The notes beneath the pieces were generated by a model that searched no databases, was not told the origin of the DNA, and saw only the letters and a program-made list of their open reading frames with translations. Shown here piece after piece: positions 14,502 to 19,808 of a stretch of DNA of 19,808 bases. The stretch is from NCBI GenBank assembly GCA_020444765.1, contig JAGRHW010000017.1, forward strand, positions 1 to 19,808. The letters run 5' to 3'. The translations under genes were made by a program, and so were the position numbers. Numbering within the stretch: the stretch's first letter is position 1; each line of letters opens with the position of its first letter. The DNA comes from Gammaproteobacteria bacterium (GTDB lineage: Bacteria > Pseudomonadota > Gammaproteobacteria > Granulosicoccales > Granulosicoccaceae).

Positions 14502-15874
14502 GCCACCCGGCCTTTTGGCAGACTGAGTTCCTTTGCCAGTTCCTCAAGACTCTGATCCAGCATCTCCAGCAGATGATCAATTTCACTGTCACTGATAATC
14601 AGCGGTGGACAGACCATAAAGTGATCGCCCTCAAGCCCGCCCCTGGTGCGGCGCGAATAAATAATCAAGCCGTTTTTATAGGCGATATCCACCAGCCTGG
14701 TATAGGCGTTAAACGATGCGGGTAATGGCTCCTTGCTGTCGCGATCCGCCATCAGTTCGAACGCCAGTAACAAGCCTTTGCCGCGTACGTCACCGATAAA
14801 CGGATAATCGCCTTGCAGGGAGACAAGTTTTTCCTTGAGCTTGTCGCCCTGGACCTGTGCACGCTCAACCAGCTGCTGCCTTTCCAACTCTTCGATTACT
14901 GCAAGCCCGGCGGAACAGGCCAGCGGATTGCCCGCATAGGTAAAACCGTGAATAAAGCCGCCGGAATCCAGCACGGTTTCGACCATATCGCCACGCGCAA
15001 CCATCGCGCCGAGTGGCGCATAACCGGCTGCAAAGCCCTTGGACAAAGCGATCAGGTCGGGCTGCAAATTCCAATGCTCACCGCCGAGAAAACGGCCTGT
15101 ACGTCCGCCGCCGGTCATGACTTCATCGCTGATCAGCAAGACATCGAATTCCGCGCAAATCTCCTGAATCCGCCGATAATAACTGTCCGGCGCCACCAGT
15201 GCGCCGGTCGAGGCGCCACCGACAGGCTCCATGATAAATGCAAGCACGGTTTCAGGCCCCTGACGCAGAATCTCTTCGCGAAGAAATTCCGCATAACGCA
15301 AACCACGCTGCTCGTCATCCAGTTCGTCCTGATCAAGATAACAGGTCGGCGCCGGAATTTTCGGCATTTCGCGCATCATCGGCGCAAACGGCTGCGTCAT
15401 TTGCGTCATGCCAGTGATCGCCAGCGCGCCCAGCGTCGAACCGTGATAGGAAGGAAACCTGGAAATGACTTTCCACTTATCGGGCCGCCCCGAGGCGAGT
15501 GCCCATTGACGGGCAAACTTCAGACAGCTTTCCACCGCCTCGGAACCGCCGGAAACAAAAAATACTCTGTCCAGACCCGTCGGCATCAGGGAAGCGGTCT
15601 TTCTCGCCAGCTCCTCCGAGGGACCGGTTTCGAAATGCAAGCGGTAACCGAACGTCGCCTTGTCCATCTGGGCTTTCATGGCCGCCAGCACATGGGTGTT
15701 GGAATGACCGATATTCGACACCATCGCGCCGGACGAGCCGTCCAGATAGCGCTGACCGTTGATATCCCAGAGATAGACACCACGACCTCGATCGAGCCTG
15801 GGCCGGCGTTGCCTGGATTGATAGAAAAGATGGCTCTCGGGTTTCGTCACCTTGTAAATCTCCGACACACTCAA
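14498..15874 (-). CDS. Class III (omega) aminotransferase
   Basis: 458 residues with the fold-type I class III layout. G-V-Y-L-W-D-I-N-G-Q-R-Y-L-D-G is near the N-terminus. S-G-G-S-E-A-V-E (108-115) binds PLP phosphate. Y-H-G-S-T-L-G-A follows at 143-150, D250-E-V in I-S-D-E-V-M-T-G-G-G-R-T-G contacts the ring nitrogen, and K279 in L-S-K-G-F-A-A-G-Y is the Schiff-base lysine. Such enzymes move non-alpha amino groups (beta-, omega- or polyamine) to pyruvate or 2-oxoglutarate. No ATG is available near the start: the frame opens with TTG 1 bp after the ATPase stop, and a GTG two codons later is an alternative. Tight spacing on both sides places it inside the operon. Confidence 0.9.
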   Translation of the reverse strand: MSVSEIYKVTKPESHLFYQSRQRRPRLDRGRGVYLWDINGQRYLDGSSGAMVSNIGHSNTHVLAAMKAQMDKATFGYRLHFETGPSEELARKTASLMPTGLDRVFFVSGGSEAVESCLKFARQWALASGRPDKWKVISRFPSYHGSTLGALAITGMTQMTQPFAPMMREMPKIPAPTCYLDQDELDDEQRGLRYAEFLREEILRQGPETVLAFIMEPVGGASTGALVAPDSYYRRIQEICAEFDVLLISDEVMTGGGRTGRFLGGEHWNLQPDLIALSKGFAAGYAPLGAMVARGDMVETVLDSGGFIHGFTYAGNPLACSAGLAVIEELERQQLVERAQVQGDKLKEKLVSLQGDYPFIGDVRGKGLLLAFELMADRDSKEPLPASFNAYTRLVDIAYKNGLIIYSRRTRGGLEGDHFMVCPPLIISDSEIDHLLEMLDQSLEELAKELSLPKGRVA

Positions 15875-15875
15875 C

Positions 15876-16961
15876 TCAACGATCAGCTTTCAGCACGATC
15901 ACATCGACAGGCCGTATGCTGGCAGTGACGGCCGCGCCCTCGCTCAAGGGCGCATCCTCGATAGCACTGATGCATTGATAACTCTCTTTACCCATATCGA
16001 GAAAATAGCGCGCGACCTGGCCCTGATAATCGAGCGTCCTGATGGTCGCGGGAAAGGTATTTTCCGCATCCGTGGTATTGACATCGAGCTTGATCCGCTC
16101 CGCTCTGAACACAACCCGAACGACGTCACCGCTTGCAAACGATTGCTGCTGGCCGCTTGCCGACAGTCTGCCCAGACCCGCCACATCGATTACCACCGTA
16201 TCGCCATCGGTCTGCGTAACCGTGGCGTCTTTGATCGTCGAGTTACCGAGAAAGTCGGCGACGAATTCGGTCCGAGGATGATTGTAAATGGCCGAGGGCG
16301 AATCAACCTGCTCGACCCGGCCTCCGCGCATCACGACAACCCGGTCCGACATCGCCAGCGCTTCGGACTGATCGTGCGTAACAAAGATGGTGGTCAGCCC
16401 CAGCTGGTGTTGCAAACGCTTGAGTTCGACGCGCATGTCTTCACGGAGATTGGCATCCAGCGCTGACAGGGGTTCGTCCAATAACAGAACATCGGGCTGA
16501 ATGGCGATCGCCCTGGCCAGCGCGATACGCTGTTGCTGACCGCCAGACAATTGCCGGGGATAGCGATCAACCAGATCCGGCAACTGCACAAGTTCCAGAC
16601 TTTCCATCACGCGCTGTTTGATCTCGGCTTTCGACACATTGCGGTATTTGAGCCCGAACGCGACGTTGTTGAAAATCGTCTTGTGCGGAAACAGTGCGTA
16701 ATTCTGAAATACAATACCGAGATTACGGCGATGAATCGGCAGATCGTTAACCCGCTGGCCCTTGATTTTGATCTCGCCTTCCGTCGCTTCGAGCAGGCCG
16801 GCAATGATCCGCAGCGTCGTGGTTTTGCCGCAGCCCGAGGGTCCGAGCAAGGTGATGAATTCACCGGCCTCTATCGTCAGATCCATCGGATACACGGCAT
16901 TGAATTCACCGAATTTCTTGGTGACCTGCTGCAGTTCGACGGCTTTTCCGCTGGTAGTCAA
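15876..16961 (-). CDS. Polyamine-type ABC transporter ATP-binding protein (PotA-like)
   Basis: 361 residues, the size of PotA. The ATPase domain has Walker A G-P-S-G-C-G-K-T (40-47), the Q-loop F-Q-N-Y-A-L-F-P (85-92), signature L-S-G-G-Q-Q-Q-R (138-145), Walker B V-L-L-L-D-E (158-163) and H196 in T-H-D. A C-terminal TOBE-like domain (about 240-355) follows. It powers import through the two permeases encoded upstream. The start must be TTG at 16961: an in-frame stop lies six codons upstream and no ATG or GTG comes before the conserved V-E-L-Q-Q-V. AGGA sits about 10 bases before it. The binding-protein stop is 71 bp upstream, with a hairpin in between. Confidence 0.93.
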   Translation of the reverse strand: MTTSGKAVELQQVTKKFGEFNAVYPMDLTIEAGEFITLLGPSGCGKTTTLRIIAGLLEATEGEIKIKGQRVNDLPIHRRNLGIVFQNYALFPHKTIFNNVAFGLKYRNVSKAEIKQRVMESLELVQLPDLVDRYPRQLSGGQQQRIALARAIAIQPDVLLLDEPLSALDANLREDMRVELKRLQHQLGLTTIFVTHDQSEALAMSDRVVVMRGGRVEQVDSPSAIYNHPRTEFVADFLGNSTIKDATVTQTDGDTVVIDVAGLGRLSASGQQQSFASGDVVRVVFRAERIKLDVNTTDAENTFPATIRTLDYQGQVARYFLDMGKESYQCISAIEDAPLSEGAAVTASIRPVDVIVLKADR

Positions 16962-16991
16962 GGTATCAGTCCTGCGTTAAATCGTACACGT

Positions 16992-17020
16992 GAAAAGGAA
17001 CGGACCGGCGGCCCGTTCCT
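16992..17020 (-). terminator. Hairpin with short T-run between binding-protein and ATPase genes
   Basis: On the minus strand AGGAACGG (17020-17013) pairs perfectly over 8 bases with CCGTTCCT (17003-16996) around a 9-base loop, followed by TTTTC in transcription order. It starts 12 bases past the binding-protein stop. It could be a leaky terminator or a 3'-end stabiliser that leaves more binding-protein mRNA than ATPase mRNA, a common arrangement in ABC import operons. Confidence 0.6.
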
Positions 17021-17032
17021 CTGTCCGTAAGC

Positions 17033-18187
17033 TCAGTAGCCTTTCTGTACCCGGCCGAATTCCTTCGACCAGTCGGCCTCATTGGCATTCCAGTAGGTCG
17101 GGTCGAAGAACGACAGGCCCGCCAGCGTACCGCTCGGATCAAAAGCCGGCAGGGTCGGAACGACATCACCCAGCTCCACCTTGTTGGGATCCAGTGCGGG
17201 CGGATAACTCTGACCTTCAGCCACCGCGATCGCAACTTCCGGTTCGAGCATAAAGTTCAGCAGTTCCTCGCAGGCTTCCATCGGGCTGCCTTTGATCACG
17301 AAAAGACATTCCTGCCAGCCCAGGCCACCTTTGGGGTCGAAGTAACCGATATCATGACCTTCGTTTTGCAGCGCCTTGACCCGTCCAGACCAAGCTTCCG
17401 TAACGTAGATTTCCTCTTCACCGAGCAGGCTCATCAACTCCGCGCCCGAGCCCCAGTATTTAAGAGCCAGATCACGATGCGTGCGGATTGCGTCCCAGAC
17501 CTTGTCCATATCCTCGATCGCATTCGGGTCCTGGCCGGTTTGCAAGGCCGCGTACCAGATCCGTGTCTTCCATTCACCCCAGCCGCCGATCTTGCCTTTG
17601 AAGCGTTCGTCGATCAGCAGCATGGCGCCGGATTTCTGCATTTCCTCGTCGGAAATATGCTTGCGGTTATAGGCCAGGCCTGTAGTACCGTAATCATACG
17701 GAACCGCCGACAGTTTACCGTCGCTGACCTTGCGGAATACATCGACCAGCGCGGGGATGACGTTTTGCAGATTGGGAATATTCGCTTCGTTCAGCTCACT
17801 GGCAAAACCCAGGTTGTCATAGCGTACATAATCAAAGACGCCACTCAGGTGAGCCAGGTTGTATTCTCCTTCCTGACCGGCCTTGATACGCGAGATGTAC
17901 TCGTCGGCACCACCGAACGTGCCGTCGACAACCTTGATGCCGGTCGCTTTGGTATAAGGATCGAAGGCATATTTGCGGAATGCTTCGGAGACCACGCCGC
18001 CCCAGCCGTCAAAGCGTACCTGCTCGGGGCTGGCCGCCATCGCCTGTTTGCCAAGCATGGTCATGACGCCGCCCGAGACACCTGCGGTTACGCCGGCGGC
18101 ACCCAGGATTCCAAGAAACGTGCGCCGGCTGATATCGCCGTGGCGGTAACGTTCCAGCAGTTTTTCGTAGCGTTTGGTATTGTCCAT
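17033..18187 (-). CDS. Polyamine-type ABC transporter substrate-binding protein (PotD-like, Tat signal)
   Basis: 384 residues. The N-terminus carries a twin-arginine signal: I-S-R21-R22-T-F-L-G followed by a hydrophobic Gly/Ala-rich segment (26-45) and a likely cleavage after A-M-A-A near residue 52. This predicts export to the periplasm in folded form. The mature part has the layout of spermidine/putrescine-binding proteins, including P-Y-D-Y-G-T-T-G-L-A-Y-N and E-A-W-S-G-R. The ligand cannot be assigned from sequence; the family also binds other amines, amino acid derivatives and opine-like molecules. A good Shine-Dalgarno site (GAGGAAG) precedes the ATG. It lies 33 bp after the PotC-like permease gene. 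Confidence 0.91.
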   Translation of the reverse strand: MDNTKRYEKLLERYRHGDISRRTFLGILGAAGVTAGVSGGVMTMLGKQAMAASPEQVRFDGWGGVVSEAFRKYAFDPYTKATGIKVVDGTFGGADEYISRIKAGQEGEYNLAHLSGVFDYVRYDNLGFASELNEANIPNLQNVIPALVDVFRKVSDGKLSAVPYDYGTTGLAYNRKHISDEEMQKSGAMLLIDERFKGKIGGWGEWKTRIWYAALQTGQDPNAIEDMDKVWDAIRTHRDLALKYWGSGAELMSLLGEEEIYVTEAWSGRVKALQNEGHDIGYFDPKGGLGWQECLFVIKGSPMEACEELLNFMLEPEVAIAVAEGQSYPPALDPNKVELGDVVPTLPAFDPSGTLAGLSFFDPTYWNANEADWSKEFGRVQKGY

Positions 18188-18220
18188 AGTCTTCCTCTTG
18201 ATGATGAATTGAACGATGGT

Positions 18221-19012
18221 TTACTTGACGGTTGACCTGGCCGCGAGTACGCGCGCCAGTGCCGCTCCGGCGATGGGCAGGCCGGCCGTCAACACGATCA
18301 TGGTCGTTCCCAGGGCGTTGATCTCCGGACTGATGGAATTTCTGAGCATGGCGAAAATCTGTGTGGGAACCGTTTCGACACCACCGGGCTTCCAGAACAG
18401 GGTGCCGGTGATATCGTCGAAAGAAATCGTAAACGCAAATAAGAACCCGGCCAGTACCGCCGGCATCAGTAGCGGCAGCGTGACTTCCAAAAATGTTTGC
18501 AGCGGATTGGCGCCGAGACTGCGGGCCGCTTCTTCGTACTCCGGGCGGATCGACACCAGACGTGCCTGCACCACCAGTACGACAAACGGCAAGGTAAAGA
18601 TGACATGACCCAGCAGCAATAACAGAAAACTCTTGGGCATATCCAGCACCTGCAGAAAAAGCAACAGGGCTACCGCCAGCACGACTTCCGGCACCAGTAT
18701 CGGCGCGATCAAAACCGTCATGATGCTGTTCTTGCCCGGGAATTCGTAACGCACCAGGGCCAGACTTGCAAGAACACCCATGGTGGTCGACAACAATGCG
18801 GTCAATCCGGCCAGCACCAGAGATACCTTGAAGGCGCGGATAATCGCCTCGTTGTTCCATAGCGCCTCGAACCAGCGCATACTGAATCCCTCGATCGGAA
18901 ACGAGCCGAACTGATTGGCATTGAAGGACAGCAAAACAACGATCGCTACCGGCAAAAACATAAACAGGTAGACAAGAATCGTCAGGAATCGGATCAGCGA
19001 CCAGGAGTTCAT
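18221..19012 (-). CDS. ABC transporter permease, PotC-like
   Basis: 263 residues with about six hydrophobic segments. The first is L-I-R-F-L-T-I-L-V-Y-L-F-M-F-L-P, followed by P-V-A-I-V-V-L-L-S-F-N as in PotC. The cytoplasmic coupling loop E-E-A-A-R-S-L-G-A-N-P-L-Q-T-F-L-E-V-T-L-P is the permease EAA motif that contacts the ATPase. The start at M-N-S-W-S-L (19012) is preferred over one ten codons upstream, because GAGGG lies about 7 bases before it and the longer form would overlap the upstream permease gene. It lies in the inner membrane and pairs with the PotB-like permease encoded 10 bp upstream. Confidence 0.92.
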   Translation of the reverse strand: MNSWSLIRFLTILVYLFMFLPVAIVVLLSFNANQFGSFPIEGFSMRWFEALWNNEAIIRAFKVSLVLAGLTALLSTTMGVLASLALVRYEFPGKNSIMTVLIAPILVPEVVLAVALLLFLQVLDMPKSFLLLLLGHVIFTLPFVVLVVQARLVSIRPEYEEAARSLGANPLQTFLEVTLPLLMPAVLAGFLFAFTISFDDITGTLFWKPGGVETVPTQIFAMLRNSISPEINALGTTMIVLTAGLPIAGAALARVLAARSTVK

Positions 19013-19022
19013 ACGGGCACCC

Positions 19023-19808
19023 TCAGCCGAAACTCCGGGCAATTTGCCCGAGCCCCATAAAGCGGTTATAAACCATGACCACCGCGCCCAGGACGAACAG
19101 CAATACCAGCGATAGGGCTGATCCGAGCGGCCAGTTGAGCTGGGTGATCACTGTCTCGAAAACCAGGTTGGCAAACATTGCGTCACGAGGCCCGCCGAGG
19201 ATCAGCGGTGTGATATAGGTGCCCGCCGCCAGCACGAAACAGAGCAGACCACCGGCGGCCAGCCCGGGCAAGGACAAGGGCAGGGTCACTTCGAGAAACG
19301 CCTGCCATTTGCTCGACCCCAGCGAACGCGCCGCATCGACCAGATTCGGGTCGATGGATTCGAGGCTGACGTAGACATTGAGAATCATAAAGGGCAGCAG
19401 AAAATGCACCAGCCCGAGAATCACCGTGTACTCGTTGTACAACAACTGCAGCGGCTCGTTCAAAAGGCCTGTCCAGACCAGAAAGGTATTGAGCGCGCCG
19501 CTGGCGCCGAGAATATTGATCCATGACATGGTGCGGATGATGTAGCTGATCCAGAACGGCAGCATCAGCAGTAATAACAGCAGCGCCTTGCTCTGCAGAC
19601 GTGTATTGGCAACAAAATAGGCCGGCACATAACCAAGGATGGCGCACAGCAAGGTGGTTACCAGCGCGATCTTCAGGGTGTTGAACAGGATGTCGCGGTA
19701 AAAGCTGTCGCTCAGCACTTCCTGCCAGTTGTCGAGAAAAAAACCGACTTCATCGGCCCCGGTCGCGGTTCTCAGCCAGAACGAATAAACAAGAATAAAC
19801 AACAAAGG
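19023..19808 (-). CDS. ABC transporter permease, PotB-like (5' end outside window)
   Basis: The frame is open through the right window edge, so about 262 residues are seen and the true start is missing; the first in-frame TTG at 19803-19805 is not a believable start. The visible part begins inside the first membrane segment (L-F-I-L-V-Y-S-F-W), as in PotB-type permeases. It has further membrane segments and the EAA loop D-A-A-R-S-L-G-S-S-K-W-Q-A-F-L-E-V-T-L-P. It forms the membrane channel with the PotC-like protein. The operon may continue beyond the window. Confidence 0.92.
   Translation of the reverse strand, partial: PLLFILVYSFWLRTATGADEVGFFLDNWQEVLSDSFYRDILFNTLKIALVTTLLCAILGYVPAYFVANTRLQSKALLLLLLMLPFWISYIIRTMSWINILGASGALNTFLVWTGLLNEPLQLLYNEYTVILGLVHFLLPFMILNVYVSLESIDPNLVDAARSLGSSKWQAFLEVTLPLSLPGLAAGGLLCFVLAAGTYITPLILGGPRDAMFANLVFETVITQLNWPLGSALSLVLLFVLGAVVMVYNRFMGLGQIARSFG

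Noticed and set aside
14813..15928. 371-codon plus-strand frame opposite the aminotransferase
   Set aside because: Antisense shadow; the opposite strand has all class III aminotransferase motifs.
17354..18235. Plus-strand open frame opposite the binding-protein gene
   Set aside because: Antisense shadow; no plausible ribosome-binding site or family pattern, while the opposite strand has a complete binding protein.
1..19808. Mobile element, phage, CRISPR or defence system
   Set aside because: No transposase, integrase, direct-repeat array, toxin-antitoxin or restriction genes were found; the Lar-like protein alone is not evidence of a prophage.

Overview
The window looks like chromosomal DNA from a Gram-negative proteobacterium, most likely a gammaproteobacterium. 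The evidence is compact ATG/GTG/TTG genes with Shine-Dalgarno sites, fairly GC-rich codon use, a YbaN (DUF454) protein, an E. coli-like tdh/kbl pair, and a methionine gamma-lyase/Lrp pair arranged as in Pseudomonas putida mdeA/mdeR. The taxonomic placement is an inference from gene families, not from a marker gene. I see no rRNA, tRNA, CRISPR array, transposase or phage gene, and no gene-free stretch longer than about 250 bases.

Left part (1-4.7 kb): the tail of an unrecognised, probably exported protein, then a YbaN-like membrane protein. A minus-strand threonine degradation operon follows, read kbl -> tdh -> PLP group II decarboxylase. kbl and tdh overlap by ATGA.

Middle (4.8-8.9 kb, plus strand): threonine synthase (thrC) is divergent from kbl, so threonine synthesis and threonine breakdown share one 181-bp intergenic region. 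thrC is followed 9 bp later by a fungal Fcy1-type cytosine deaminase, then a probable terminator. Next come a VOC (glyoxalase-fold) gene whose natural ATG is followed by an in-frame stop at codon 3, a gamma-glutamylcyclotransferase, a Lar-like zinc-ribbon protein and a GNAT acetyltransferase.

Methionine node (9.0-10.7 kb): methionine gamma-lyase (minus) and an Lrp/AsnC regulator (plus) diverge from a 105-bp AT-rich region. This region holds an 18-bp perfect palindrome overlapping a consensus -10 box.

Right part (10.9-19.8 kb): one long minus-strand gene run, cut by the right window edge. Its order is PotB-like and PotC-like permeases, a Tat-exported PotD-like binding protein, a PotA-like ATPase, a class III aminotransferase, a BKACE (DUF849) beta-keto acid cleavage enzyme, an HDAC-family acetylpolyamine amidohydrolase, a DauA-like FAD D-amino acid dehydrogenase and a YoaB-type RidA protein. 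Several gaps are 1 bp or negative, so this is probably one operon.

The combination suggests import of an acylated amino compound, deacylation in the cytoplasm, transamination of a beta-amine to a beta-keto acid, and acetyl-CoA-dependent cleavage of that acid. The dehydrogenase and RidA would handle an imine-generating side step. The substrate is not known, and this operon is the best candidate here for an undescribed pathway.
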